The translations under genes and the position numbers were made by a program. A stretch of DNA of 64,000 nt from Maribacter litoralis (GTDB lineage Bacteria > Bacteroidota > Bacteroidia > Flavobacteriales > Flavobacteriaceae): assembly GCF_003075045.1 (NCBI RefSeq), contig NZ_QCZD01000001.1:310001-374000 (forward strand). The letters run 5' to 3'. Below, in pieces: positions 18,049 through 26,795 of this stretch; position 1 is the first letter of the stretch, and every line of letters begins with the position of its first letter. The notes below the pieces were generated by a model. The model saw nothing but the letters and a program-made list of their open reading frames with translations, made no database searches and was not told where the DNA came from.

Positions 18049-19056
18049 ATGAAAGCAATAGGGTACAAAGAGAATCTTCCAATTGACAATATAAAGTCTT
18101 TACAAGATGTAGAATTGGAAACTCCAAAAGCTACGGGAAGAGATGTTTTAGTAGAAATAAAAGCTATTTCCGTAAATCCGGCAGATTATAAGGTACGTGC
18201 AGGAATGCCTGCAGAAGGTGACAACTGGAAAGTTATTGGCTGGGATGCTACCGGTATAGTTACAGCAATTGGTGAAGATGTGACTCTTTTTAATGTAGGA
18301 GATGAAGTTTGGTACGCAGGCGATTTTACCCGCCAAGGTAGTTATGCAGAATACCAAATTGTAGATGAACGTATTGTTGGTAAAAAACCTCAAAGCTTAT
18401 CTTATGCTGAAGCTGCTGCATTACCATTAACCACACTTACAGCCTATGAAATGTTGTTTGATCGATTAGAGGTATCTAAAGACGATGCCAGCAAATCTAT
18501 TTTGGTAATTGGTGCCGCTGGTGGTGTAGGTTCTATTTTGGTGCAATTGGCTAAAAAACTGACCAAGTTGAATATTATAGGTACGGCTTCTCGTGAAGAA
18601 ACTACCTCTTGGTTAAAAGAATTAGGTGCAGACACGGTTATTAACCACAGAAATAAATTGAGCGAAGAGTTCGAGAAATACAATTTACCGGCTCCGGAGT
18701 ATGTAGTAAGCTTAAATGCTACGGAACACCACGTAGATGAAATTGCTAAACTGATAAAACCTCAAGGGAAATTCGGATTTATAGACGATCCAAAATCGCT
18801 AAATGTAATGCCTTTTAAAGGTAAAGCGGTTTCTACGCATATAGAGTTAATGTTTACACGCTCTATGTTTCAGACCGAAGATATGATTGAGCAGCATAAT
18901 ATATTGAACAAAGCTTCTGAATTAATCGACAACGGAACTATTAGAACTACGTTAGGCGAAAATTTTGGAACTATAAATGCTGAAAACCTTAGAAAAGCTC
19001 ACGCTTTTTTAGAAACGGGTAAAGCAAAAGGTAAAATTGTTTTAGAAGGATTTTAA
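18049..19056 (+). CDS. Zinc-type alcohol dehydrogenase/quinone reductase family protein
   Basis: A 335-residue MDR enzyme of the quinone reductase group. The start at 18049 is preferred because the only longer option is a TTG inside the preceding gene, while MKAIGYKE is the usual N-terminus. The GroES-like domain contains SVNPADYKVRAG, and the Rossmann motif is GAAGGVGSILVQLA (about 156-169). It probably reduces quinones or unsaturated carbonyls with NADPH. It starts 8 bp after the nitroreductase and is followed after 27 bp by a secreted cupin. Confidence 0.88.
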   Translation: MKAIGYKENLPIDNIKSLQDVELETPKATGRDVLVEIKAISVNPADYKVRAGMPAEGDNWKVIGWDATGIVTAIGEDVTLFNVGDEVWYAGDFTRQGSYAEYQIVDERIVGKKPQSLSYAEAAALPLTTLTAYEMLFDRLEVSKDDASKSILVIGAAGGVGSILVQLAKKLTKLNIIGTASREETTSWLKELGADTVINHRNKLSEEFEKYNLPAPEYVVSLNATEHHVDEIAKLIKPQGKFGFIDDPKSLNVMPFKGKAVSTHIELMFTRSMFQTEDMIEQHNILNKASELIDNGTIRTTLGENFGTINAENLRKAHAFLETGKAKGKIVLEGF

Positions 19057-19083
19057 GTGTAATGAGCCAAAAAACATATTATA

Positions 19084-19557
19084 ATGAAAATTAAAATTAC
19101 ACTTGCTGCATTAGCTATAACAGCAATATTTATAAGTAGTACAGCAAATGCTCAAGTAAATACCATAGATTCTGTAGCCACTTCAAAAGTGCAACATTTC
19201 AATTTTGATGAAATGGAATCTGAGTCCATAGGTGAAGGCATTAAAAGAAAATGGTTTTACGGTGAAAAAGGGCAAATGACCATTTTTGACTTGGAAAAAG
19301 GAGCACACATTCCTTGGCATAAACACCCTAATGAGCAGATAACATACATTATGTCTGGTAAGGTAAAAATCAAGACTATAATTGATGGCAAAGAGGAATT
19401 TGTAATTGTTTCTGGCGGAGAAGTAATTGTTTTCCCAGAAAATGTCCCACACGAATTTTGGGCATTGGAAAAAACAGTGGATTTAGATGTTCACGTTCCT
19501 GTACGCCAAGATTGGTTAAGTAAAGAATTACCAGATTATTTAAAGAAAAGTGAATAA
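19084..19557 (+). CDS. Secreted cupin-domain protein
   Basis: A 157-residue protein with a signal peptide (about 1-23, ANA-Q) and one cupin barrel. The first metal motif is WHKHPNEQ (H79, H81, with E84/Q85), and the second contains VPHEFWAL (H123). The metal site looks intact. It could be a periplasmic dioxygenase, isomerase or binding protein, and the sequence does not decide. It is encoded between cytoplasmic reductases and another cupin protein, 49 bp apart. Confidence 0.82.
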   Translation: MKIKITLAALAITAIFISSTANAQVNTIDSVATSKVQHFNFDEMESESIGEGIKRKWFYGEKGQMTIFDLEKGAHIPWHKHPNEQITYIMSGKVKIKTIIDGKEEFVIVSGGEVIVFPENVPHEFWALEKTVDLDVHVPVRQDWLSKELPDYLKKSE

Positions 19558-19606
19558 AATTTGCATCAGCAATACTTATTAATAAAACATTATAAAATAT
19601 ATCAAA

Positions 19607-20440
19607 ATGAAAAAAACAATACTACTTGCATTAGCAATAGCTACAACGGCATATACAAGTGCACAAACACCAACAACGGACCCTGCCAAATCTGTAAATG
19701 AGGTGGTAACGGCAGACAATGTAGAATGGGGTTGGTTAAACCCGTTACGTGGGGACAAAAGTCCGGCTGCCGGAAGACTTTGGGGAGATCGTACAAAAAA
19801 TGAACCTGCAGGATTTTTAGTGAAATTTAAAAAAGGATTTTCATCTCCTCCACATATTCATAACATTACCTATCGGGGAGTGGTGATTCAAGGATTATTA
19901 CATAATGACGATGAAAAAGCAGAAAAACAGTGGTTACCAGCAGGTTCTTATTGGCAACAACCAGCAGGAGAAGCACATATTACTGCAGCTGACGATAATG
20001 AAAACATGGCTTTTTTAGATATTCAAGAAGGTCCATATTTAGTACAACCAACATCGGAAGCTTTTGATAATGGGGAAAGACCAATTAATGTAGACAAAAC
20101 CAATATGGTTTGGCTAAATGCTAATGATATTGAATGGGTATCTGCAAAGAGTAATGTTGAAACTGCATTTTTATGGGGAAGCCACGAGGAAAATCAATTG
20201 CGTGCACCATTTTTAAGGTTACCAGCAGGCTTCAGTGGAAAAATCAAAAATTTGAGTCCTAATTTTAGGGCAGTTGTTATTTCTGGAGGAATATCACATC
20301 AATTTTCTAAAAAGGGATCTACAAATCAGTTAGACGCTCCTTCATATTTTGGTGCAGAAGAAAACGCAACCTCAATCATTTCAACAGCTAAAGAAACGGT
20401 GATATACATAAGAAGTAACGGTGATTTTGAAGTGAAGTAA
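19607..20440 (+). CDS. Secreted DUF4437-type double-cupin protein
   Basis: A 277-residue protein with a signal peptide (about 1-19, TSA-Q). It has the layout of DUF4437: [20 protein letters not shown] near the mature N-terminus, cupin motif [17 protein letters not shown] with two His, and a second, related half from about residue 160 ([19 protein letters not shown]). The family is of unknown function. Its stop codon overlaps the first ATG of the yellow-like gene by one base, so the two are translationally coupled. Confidence 0.8.
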   Translation: MKKTILLALAIATTAYTSAQTPTTDPAKSVNEVVTADNVEWGWLNPLRGDKSPAAGRLWGDRTKNEPAGFLVKFKKGFSSPPHIHNITYRGVVIQGLLHNDDEKAEKQWLPAGSYWQQPAGEAHITAADDNENMAFLDIQEGPYLVQPTSEAFDNGERPINVDKTNMVWLNANDIEWVSAKSNVETAFLWGSHEENQLRAPFLRLPAGFSGKIKNLSPNFRAVVISGGISHQFSKKGSTNQLDAPSYFGAEENATSIISTAKETVIYIRSNGDFEVK

Positions 20441-21549
20441 TGATGAAAAAGATTAGTATCATATTAAGTTTAGTTACTTCAGTTATGGCTTTGCAAGGAC
20501 AAAACACCATTTCCGAAGTAGAAACATATGCTACGGTAGATCAAGCGGTGGGAAATATTGCTTTTACCAATGATGGTGAATTAGTATACAGTCATCATCC
20601 ATTTTTTTCTCCGGAAATAAGAGTGGTAAAGTTTGATAAAAAGGAGAATACAACTTCGCCTTTTCCTAATTTAGAATGGAACACACCACGAGAAACCGAT
20701 GATAATTACCTGAGTAATGTTTTAGGAATCCGTAATGATGAAAATGGTGTTGTTTGGATGATAGATATGGCACAACGTAATAACGTAACGCCAAAAATTG
20801 TAGGCTGGAATACAAAAACCGATAAATTAGAACGTATATATTACTTGCCAGAGTCAAGTGTACCTTCAATTAGCCAGCCTAATGATATGGTGGTTGATAC
20901 CAAACACGGTTATTTTATTATTGCCGATGAAGGTATTGGTAATGGAGGAGATGGAAGCAAGGCAGCTTTTATCATCGTAGATATGAAAACGGGAAAAACA
21001 CGTCGGGTTTTGGAGGGTACACGTACTACAAAACCAGAAAATACCCCAACGGTTATAAATAATAAGCATTTGGCAGTAAACGGAAAAGATTTGTTGATTG
21101 GTAATGATGGAATTACTGCCGATGCTAATTTTGAGTACATCTACTACGGACCGTTAAACGGACCAAAAATTTACCGTATTAAGACAGTTGATTTAGTAAA
21201 TGAAACGTTTACAGATGCTGATTTAGATGCTAAAATTGAAACTTATTCTAATAAGCCTAACAATGGAGGAATGTCCATTGATAAAGAAGGAAATATTTAC
21301 TTAACAGCTTTGGAGACCAAAAGCGTAGCTGTAGTTTTAGCAAAAGACCGTAGTGTAAAAACTATGGTGCAAGATGAAAATATGGTATGGCCAGATGGCG
21401 TTAGTTACAATCACGCAGATGGGTACATGTATGTTTCAGCCGCACAAGTAAATAGGGGAGCTCCTTTTAATGATGGTAAAAGTGTAGCGACCAAGCCTTT
21501 TTATATTTTTAGGTTCAAGCCTATTGCTGAAGGTGTTGCTTTTAGATAA
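20440..21549 (+). CDS. Secreted yellow/major royal jelly-like protein (2)
   Basis: A 369-residue beta-propeller protein of the royal jelly/yellow family with a signal peptide (about 1-20). The ATG at 20440 overlaps the previous stop, and a second ATG follows directly at 20443, so the exact start is uncertain by one codon. It shares family marks with the lipoprotein at 14201 (VWMIDMAQRN, AFIIVDMKTGKTRRVL, VWPDGVSYN) but lacks a lipobox, so it is soluble in the periplasm or secreted. Its coupling with the DUF4437 cupin suggests they act together. Confidence 0.8.
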   Translation: MMKKISIILSLVTSVMALQGQNTISEVETYATVDQAVGNIAFTNDGELVYSHHPFFSPEIRVVKFDKKENTTSPFPNLEWNTPRETDDNYLSNVLGIRNDENGVVWMIDMAQRNNVTPKIVGWNTKTDKLERIYYLPESSVPSISQPNDMVVDTKHGYFIIADEGIGNGGDGSKAAFIIVDMKTGKTRRVLEGTRTTKPENTPTVINNKHLAVNGKDLLIGNDGITADANFEYIYYGPLNGPKIYRIKTVDLVNETFTDADLDAKIETYSNKPNNGGMSIDKEGNIYLTALETKSVAVVLAKDRSVKTMVQDENMVWPDGVSYNHADGYMYVSAAQVNRGAPFNDGKSVATKPFYIFRFKPIAEGVAFR

Positions 21550-21663
21550 AATCTAGTGCAGGAAAATTCATTTAATAATGATGAATTAAGAAAAGGTTTA
21601 AGTATAAGTGGTGGTAGTACCAGGTACTTTCCCTAAATTTATAAAACACCCAAAAAAGGTATT

Positions 21664-21933
21664 ATGCAACGAGAGCCATGCAACCATATAACTGCTATTT
21701 CAGAAATTAAAACAGCTATTGAGCATGTTTGTGACGAATGTGTAAAGTTAGGTGATGGTTGGGTGCATTTGCGAACTTGTCAAGAATGCGGTGTAACCCG
21801 TTGCTGTGATGATTCAAAGAACAAGCATGCAACAGCTCATTATCATGCTACAAAACATCCTGTCATCAGTTCCGCGGAACAAAATGAACAATGGCTATGG
21901 TGCTATGCCGATGAAGCTTTTATAACTTACTAA
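21664..21933 (+). CDS. Stand-alone UBP-type zinc-finger protein
   Basis: An 89-residue protein formed almost entirely by a ZnF-UBP domain. It has the Cys/His ligand series CDEC...CQECG...CC...H...H...HP and ends with WLWCYADEAFI. In eukaryotes this domain binds the free ubiquitin C-terminus. Bacteria have no ubiquitin, and the bacterial versions have no established ligand. The gene is 10 bp upstream of the thioredoxin-reductase-like flavoprotein, a tight pairing that suggests a functional link such as a protein partner. It lies 114 bp after the yellow-like gene. Confidence 0.85.
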   Translation: MQREPCNHITAISEIKTAIEHVCDECVKLGDGWVHLRTCQECGVTRCCDDSKNKHATAHYHATKHPVISSAEQNEQWLWCYADEAFITY

Positions 21934-21943
21934 ACCAAAAACT

Positions 21944-23590
21944 ATGATTGATCCTAAATATCCAGAACTTACCGATCTGCAAGTAGAGAAGCTTAAAACC
22001 TACGGTGAAATTGAATTTTATAAAGAGCCCACCGTGGTGTTGGACTTTGGTGATCAACACTATGATTTTTTCGTAGTGCTCACTGGTGGAATAAGAATTA
22101 TTGATCCGGATAAAAAAGATGACAGTCTTACCATACATAGAAGGCATCAATTTTCCGGTTCAAGTAGTATCCTCTCTCATAGAACGGTTGGTGTATGTGG
22201 TGAAACTTTAGAAAACACACAACTAATACGAATTAGTCCTGAAAAGCTAAAAAGTGCCATTGCTAAATTCAGCGATATTAGCGATGTACTCTTAAATGCC
22301 TTTTTATTACGGGAAGATGCATTAAAAAACAACGTTCAAGGCATAAAACTAATAGGTTCTGAACATTCTAATGAAACGTATGCTATCCGTGATTTTATGG
22401 ATAAGAATGATATCTGGTACAATTTTATAGATTCTGATAAGGAAGACGGATTAGTACAGATGTTAGATACTTTCAACTTAAAGGAATCGGATTTACCGGT
22501 ATTGATCAATAGTCAGAATAAAATTTCTATTCGCCCATCGATTGATGAAATTGGTATGTGTACGGGAGTTCGGTTAGAACTAGATGATGAAATCTATGAT
22601 GTTTTGATCGTAGGCGCTGGTCCTGCCGGTTTGGCTGCTAGCGTATACGCGGCTTCAGAAGGGTTAAATGTATTGACCATTGATAGTAATTCTCCTGGCG
22701 GACAAGCTGGTAAGAGCTCTAAGATTGAAAATTACCTCGGATTTCCCACAGGTATTTCAGGTAGGGATTTAGCGAACAACGGCTACATTCAAGCTCAAAA
22801 ATTTGGCTGTACTATTTCCGTTCCGCATAGAGTGGAAGGCATTGAACGTAAAGAAGGTTACTATGAAATCAACTCTAACAACACTTCTACTTTAAAAGCC
22901 AAAACGGTAATTGCTGCAACCGGCGCTGCATATAGAAGACTGCCTTTAGAGGGAATTGAAAAATTTGAAGGCTCTGGTATTTACTATAGCGCCACATCTA
23001 TGCATGCCAATATGTGCAAGAATAGTGAAATCGGTATTGTTGGCGGTGGTAATTCTGCGGGTCAAGCAGCATTATTTTTAGCTAATTATGCATACAAAGT
23101 TTATGTAATTATCAGAAATGAGGATATTGGTGCCAAAATGAGCGATTATTTGGTGCAACGTATCATCGCTTGCGAAAATATAGAAGTATTGACCAGTAGT
23201 AACGTGGTTAAAGTTAGCGGGGATACATATTTAGAAAAGGTTGAAATAAAAAAGAATGATACGTTGATTGAGAATAACATCAATTACCTGTTCACTTTTG
23301 TTGGTGCCAAACCTTGTACCGAATGGCTAGACAATATTATCGATACCGACGAAAAAGGTTTTGTGCACACGGGTCTCACCATTTGCGATAATGCCCTTAA
23401 AAGCGAATCTGTATTCAACAACAGAAAGCCTTATACATTCGAGACCAGTTTACCCGGACTTTTTGCTGTGGGTGATGTGCGTTCAGGTTCGGTAAAACGT
23501 GTAGCTTCGGCAGTAGGCGAGGGGTCTATTGTGGTGAGTGATATCCATAAATTTTTAGCTCTGGAAAACGAAGTGAATACTGTATCTTAA
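21944..23590 (+). CDS. Three-domain thioredoxin-reductase-like flavoprotein lacking the redox cysteines
   Basis: A 548-residue protein. Residues 1-125 form a cyclic-nucleotide-binding-like beta-roll, about 131-200 a thioredoxin/glutaredoxin-like domain without CxxC, and 217-548 a thioredoxin-reductase-type FAD/NAD(P)H module (VGAGPAGLAAS at about 223; IGIVGGGNSAGQAAL at about 363; FAVGDVRSGSVKR near the end). The usual CATC active site reads SATS (349-352), so it cannot reduce thioredoxin in the normal way. An NADPH-dependent flavin reductase or redox sensor is more likely. It is preceded by the UBP finger (10 bp) and followed by AraC (11 bp). Confidence 0.88.
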   Translation: MIDPKYPELTDLQVEKLKTYGEIEFYKEPTVVLDFGDQHYDFFVVLTGGIRIIDPDKKDDSLTIHRRHQFSGSSSILSHRTVGVCGETLENTQLIRISPEKLKSAIAKFSDISDVLLNAFLLREDALKNNVQGIKLIGSEHSNETYAIRDFMDKNDIWYNFIDSDKEDGLVQMLDTFNLKESDLPVLINSQNKISIRPSIDEIGMCTGVRLELDDEIYDVLIVGAGPAGLAASVYAASEGLNVLTIDSNSPGGQAGKSSKIENYLGFPTGISGRDLANNGYIQAQKFGCTISVPHRVEGIERKEGYYEINSNNTSTLKAKTVIAATGAAYRRLPLEGIEKFEGSGIYYSATSMHANMCKNSEIGIVGGGNSAGQAALFLANYAYKVYVIIRNEDIGAKMSDYLVQRIIACENIEVLTSSNVVKVSGDTYLEKVEIKKNDTLIENNINYLFTFVGAKPCTEWLDNIIDTDEKGFVHTGLTICDNALKSESVFNNRKPYTFETSLPGLFAVGDVRSGSVKRVASAVGEGSIVVSDIHKFLALENEVNTVS

Positions 23591-23601
23591 TTTCATAGAC
23601 C

Positions 23602-24468
23602 ATGCCACGTACCATAATTGAAAATATTGTAATTCAAGAATACAAAGAGCAAACGTTTTTTGAATTTTGTAAGTACACAACCATTCGGTTTTTTGAAATT
23701 GTTTATTTTGAAAAAGGTACGGGAACCATTAAAATTAATGGAAAAACGGTAAACTATTCGGCTAACAGTATTTTCGTTTTTGTGCCAGACGATATTTATA
23801 TTGTAAATCCGGAATCGGCAACTACAACTGTAGCCATTAAGTTTTTAAAGAGCTTTTTTAGGGGTGATGCTCCGCAAAATGCAAATCTTCCGATAAACGA
23901 TTGGTTTCGTAAAATTGAAGGTATTTTAAACAGTGAAAGTCATCAATTACGTGAAATGCGTTTTGAAACGGAATCGGACAAAATACACCTAATATCACTG
24001 ATAAAAATGGTGGCTGCTGAAAACGATAAAAAGAAATCCTATGATCTCTTTATCATTCAAAATTCACTTTCTGTAATTCTTCATTTAATTGCGCGTAACA
24101 TTCAGTTTTTAAATGCCGATATGAGCACTAAAATTGTTGAATCATCTAAAATTCAGCAAATCATCAACTTCATTCACGCTAATATTTACAATTCAGAATT
24201 GCTTACCACCAAAAACTTGGCAGAAGAGTTTCATATGGCGGACAATTATATTAGTGAGTACTTTAAAAAGCATACCGATGTTTCTTTAAAAAAGTACATT
24301 CTTAACTACAAATTAAAATTGGTAGAAACCCGTTTAAAATATACCGATTTGCAGTTTTCAGAAATTGCAATGGAATTAGGCTTTACAGACTCTAGTCACC
24401 TAAACAAAACTTTCCAAAGCTACAAAGGGATGACTATTGGTGCGTATAAGGCTAGTATTTCTGCATAA
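23602..24468 (+). CDS. AraC-family transcriptional regulator (paralogue of 13130-14026)
   Basis: A 288-residue protein with an N-terminal cupin-like domain (about 1-120) and a C-terminal AraC double HTH (about 195-280, containing NLAEEFHMADNYISEYFKK and AMELGFTDSSHLNKTFQSY). It is clearly related to the regulator at 13130, and both have a yellow-like gene close by. It is the last gene of the cluster that starts at 17366, which suggests autoregulation. The conserved promoter blocks at 17295 and 24601 are plausible targets. Confidence 0.88.
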   Translation: MPRTIIENIVIQEYKEQTFFEFCKYTTIRFFEIVYFEKGTGTIKINGKTVNYSANSIFVFVPDDIYIVNPESATTTVAIKFLKSFFRGDAPQNANLPINDWFRKIEGILNSESHQLREMRFETESDKIHLISLIKMVAAENDKKKSYDLFIIQNSLSVILHLIARNIQFLNADMSTKIVESSKIQQIINFIHANIYNSELLTTKNLAEEFHMADNYISEYFKKHTDVSLKKYILNYKLKLVETRLKYTDLQFSEIAMELGFTDSSHLNKTFQSYKGMTIGAYKASISA

Positions 24469-24600
24469 TTTTTCAATGAAATAGTTTTTTATAACTGCTG
24501 TTATCGATTTTCATAATCGATGGTTTTAGGGTATTCTATAGTTTGTTTACCTAAAAAAATACCATTAACCTTTTTTTTTACCAGAAGCCCTTTGTTTTTT

Positions 24601-24634
24601 ACCCATCTAAGAGTGTATGTCCAAGATACCTTTG
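24601..24634 (+). promoter_or_regulatory. Promoter block of the enoyl-CoA hydratase-like gene
   Basis: GAGTGT (24611-24616), 10 bp, then the exact -7 element TACCTTTG (24627-24634). It has the same arrangement as 17295-17328, suggesting that both units answer to one regulator, probably the AraC protein encoded just upstream. Confidence 0.6.
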
Positions 24635-24679
24635 TACTGTAATTAATACAGAATAAATATCAACCAAAAACTTAATACT

Positions 24680-25525
24680 ATGGACTACAAGAACTTTCAA
24701 ACATTTACGGCAAAGCAAACAGGAGGAATTTTAACAATTGATATCAACTTTGGACCAGTAAACGTACAAGGACAAGAAATGCTAGCAGATTTAAGCAGCC
24801 TTTGTTTACGGTTAGAAAGAGATAGAGGTGTAAAAGTAGTCGTTTTTGAATCTTCTAATCCAGATTATTGGGTATGTCATTATGATACCAACTTGCTTAG
24901 AGATATGTCTATAGAAGCAGTACCAAGAAACGAAGTACAGTTACTGGACTTACAAGCTGTTTTAGAACGCTTAAGCAAAGTACCACAAGCAACTATAGCA
25001 AAAATTGAAGGTTTTGCGCGTGGTGGCGGACACGAAATGGCTTTGGCATTAGATATGCGTTTTGCAGCTAGAGGAAAGGCTAAGTTCATGCAGATGGAAG
25101 TTGGCATGGGCATTTTACCCTGTGGTGGTGGAGCTTCACGTATGGCAAGACAAGCAGGATTAGGAAAAGCATTAGAAATAATATTAGGAGCAAGAGATTG
25201 GGATGCTGATGAAGCTGAAAAATTTGGAACCATAAACAAAGCTTTAGACGCTGATGAAATAGGACCTTATGTGGATGCTTTGGCAGAACGTATTTCAAAA
25301 TTTCCGGCAGATTCTATTGCAGCTAGCAAACGCGCAGTTTATGCGTCTATAGACTTACCAATTAAAGAAGCTTTAAAAGAAGAAGCATACCAATTGTTTC
25401 AAGCAACCAGTAAAACACCAGCCGTTAAGCGTTTCCAATATGCAGATGATAACGGTGCCCAGTTTGACCATAACAACCAAAAGAATTGGGAGCAAATGGT
25501 GATGGATATTCAAGAAGTAAATTAA
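24680..25525 (+). CDS. Enoyl-CoA hydratase/isomerase-family protein
   Basis: A 281-residue crotonase-fold protein. VVVFESSNPDYWVCHYD supplies the first oxyanion-hole strand, and KIEGFARGGGHEMALALDMR the second with the usual glycines. ADEAEKFGTINKA follows. The catalytic acid of true enoyl-CoA hydratases is not obvious at its normal place, so the reaction is uncertain (hydratase, isomerase or hydrolase). The promoter block upstream resembles that of the nitroreductase cluster. It is followed by the 7-bp tandem repeat region. Confidence 0.8.
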   Translation: MDYKNFQTFTAKQTGGILTIDINFGPVNVQGQEMLADLSSLCLRLERDRGVKVVVFESSNPDYWVCHYDTNLLRDMSIEAVPRNEVQLLDLQAVLERLSKVPQATIAKIEGFARGGGHEMALALDMRFAARGKAKFMQMEVGMGILPCGGGASRMARQAGLGKALEIILGARDWDADEAEKFGTINKALDADEIGPYVDALAERISKFPADSIAASKRAVYASIDLPIKEALKEEAYQLFQATSKTPAVKRFQYADDNGAQFDHNNQKNWEQMVMDIQEVN

Positions 25526-25526
25526 G

Positions 25527-25539
25527 GGCGCTGAGCGCC
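25527..25539. repeat. Short GC-rich palindrome after the crotonase-fold gene
   Basis: GGCGCT-G-AGCGCC, a perfect 6-bp inverted repeat with a one-base centre, 2 bases after the stop codon. It begins a locally GC-rich stretch (to about 25600) that also holds an imperfect inverted pair (near 25543-25552 and 25580-25589). It looks like an extragenic palindromic element rather than a terminator. Confidence 0.5.
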
Positions 25540-25593
25540 TTGCGCTACACGCTTTACGCCTATCGCATATTGCAGTTTTGCGTAGAGCGGGTT

Positions 25594-25642
25594 GCGAATA
25601 GCGAATAGCGAATAGCGAATAGCGAATAGCGAATAGCGAATA
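25594..25642 (+). repeat. Seven perfect tandem copies of the heptamer GCGAATA
   Basis: Seven exact 7-bp units in a row, in the 197-bp gap between the crotonase-fold gene and the quinone reductase gene, ending 80 bp before the latter's ATG. The unit length is not a multiple of three, and exact identity suggests active slippage. It lies next to the GC-rich palindrome at 25527. Confidence 0.95.
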
Positions 25643-25722
25643 AAAAATAAAGTCTCTGTCCTACTAAGGCTAGAGATATATTCACAGATAAATAGATTAA
25701 AACAATAAAAAGAAGAAATATT

Positions 25723-26706
25723 ATGAAAGCAATGTTATTAAACAGTTACGGAGAAAATGCAAATTTTGAAGTTTCCGAAATAGCGAAACCAGAAGTTACC
25801 GCAAATCACGTTTTAGTAAAAATAGCTGCATCTAGTGTAAATACTATAGACACTATGATTAAAAATATGGGTAATGATTTGCCTTTGTCACCTGCAACTC
25901 CAGCATTATTGGGAATGGATTTTTCAGGAATTGTAGAAGCAGTTGGTGATGGTGTAGAAGGTTTTAATGTAGGTGATGAAGTATATGGTTGTGCAGGTGG
26001 ACTTGCAGATTTACCAGGTACATTAGCAGAATATATTGTGGCAGATGGCAACCTTGTGGCTCACAAACCAAAAGGATTAACAATGCGCGAAAGTGCAGCC
26101 TTACCATTAGTAGCTATTACAGCTTACGAAGGTTTAACTAGAGCTGGCGTAAAAGCAAGTCAAAAAGTATTGGTACACGGTGGTTCTGGTGGTGTTGGTC
26201 ACTTAGCAGTACAACTGGCTAAATATTTTGGAGCAGAAGTTTTTGCTACAGGAACAGGAGAAAACCAAAAAGCAATTGTAGAAAAATTTGGTGCAACCTT
26301 TATTGACTTTAAAACTGAAAAGGTAGCAGATTACACAGCAAAATATACCGATGGTGGTTTTGATGTTGTTTTTGATACCGTTGGTGGTGCAAACTTGAAC
26401 AATTCTATTGAGGCTGTTGCTTTAAACGGACATATTTCTACGACAGTTTCTTTATGTGAGTTAGATTTAACTCCGTTGCACTTTAAAGGTGCATCATTAC
26501 ACGTAGTATTTATGCTAATACCAATGTTGCACAATTTTAAAAGAGAGGAACATGGAAATATCTTAGAGCGTTTAGCTGAAATTTCTAATGCAGGACATTT
26601 AACTCCAATAGTAGATGAAAACAGCTTTTCTTTAAATCAAGTTGGTGATGCGTATGCACATTTACAAAGTGGTAAAGCTATTGGTAAAATAGTAGTTGAG
26701 AACTAG
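25723..26706 (+). CDS. Quinone oxidoreductase-like zinc-binding dehydrogenase family protein
   Basis: A 327-residue MDR protein. The GroES-like domain has SSVNTIDTMIKN and a GMDFSGIVEAVGDGVEGF segment, the Rossmann motif is HGGSGGVGHLAVQLAKYFG (about 145-163), and it ends GKAIGKIVVEN. There are no zinc-binding cysteines in the usual lobe, which fits quinone or enone reductases. The bases just before the ATG (agaaatatt) also precede the related gene at 18049. Its 5' region carries the heptamer repeat, and a bidirectional hairpin closes it. Confidence 0.88.
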   Translation: MKAMLLNSYGENANFEVSEIAKPEVTANHVLVKIAASSVNTIDTMIKNMGNDLPLSPATPALLGMDFSGIVEAVGDGVEGFNVGDEVYGCAGGLADLPGTLAEYIVADGNLVAHKPKGLTMRESAALPLVAITAYEGLTRAGVKASQKVLVHGGSGGVGHLAVQLAKYFGAEVFATGTGENQKAIVEKFGATFIDFKTEKVADYTAKYTDGGFDVVFDTVGGANLNNSIEAVALNGHISTTVSLCELDLTPLHFKGASLHVVFMLIPMLHNFKREEHGNILERLAEISNAGHLTPIVDENSFSLNQVGDAYAHLQSGKAIGKIVVEN

Positions 26707-26763
26707 AATTAAATGTATGCGATGGAATAGATTTCTTATCTATATCGATTAATATGTTTGTTG

Positions 26764-26788
26764 AATGCCCCAGAAATGGGGCATTTTT
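26764..26788. terminator. Bidirectional terminator
   Basis: An 8-bp stem AATGCCCC / GGGGCATT (26764-26771 with 26778-26785) with a 6-base loop and T run, between two convergent genes. Confidence 0.85.
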
Positions 26789-26795
26789 ATGTAAA

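Noticed and set aside
24503..24521. ATCGATT / AATCGAT inverted repeat after the AraC gene as a terminator
   Set aside because: The stem is only 7 bp and A/T-rich with no T tract, too weak to call.
24880..25239. A 119-codon open frame on the minus strand inside the crotonase-fold gene
   Set aside because: A shadow frame, wholly inside a clear coding region, with no recognisable domain.
25594..25642. Tandem heptamers as a possible CRISPR array
   Set aside because: The unit is only 7 bp, there are no spacers and no cas genes nearby. It is a simple tandem repeat.
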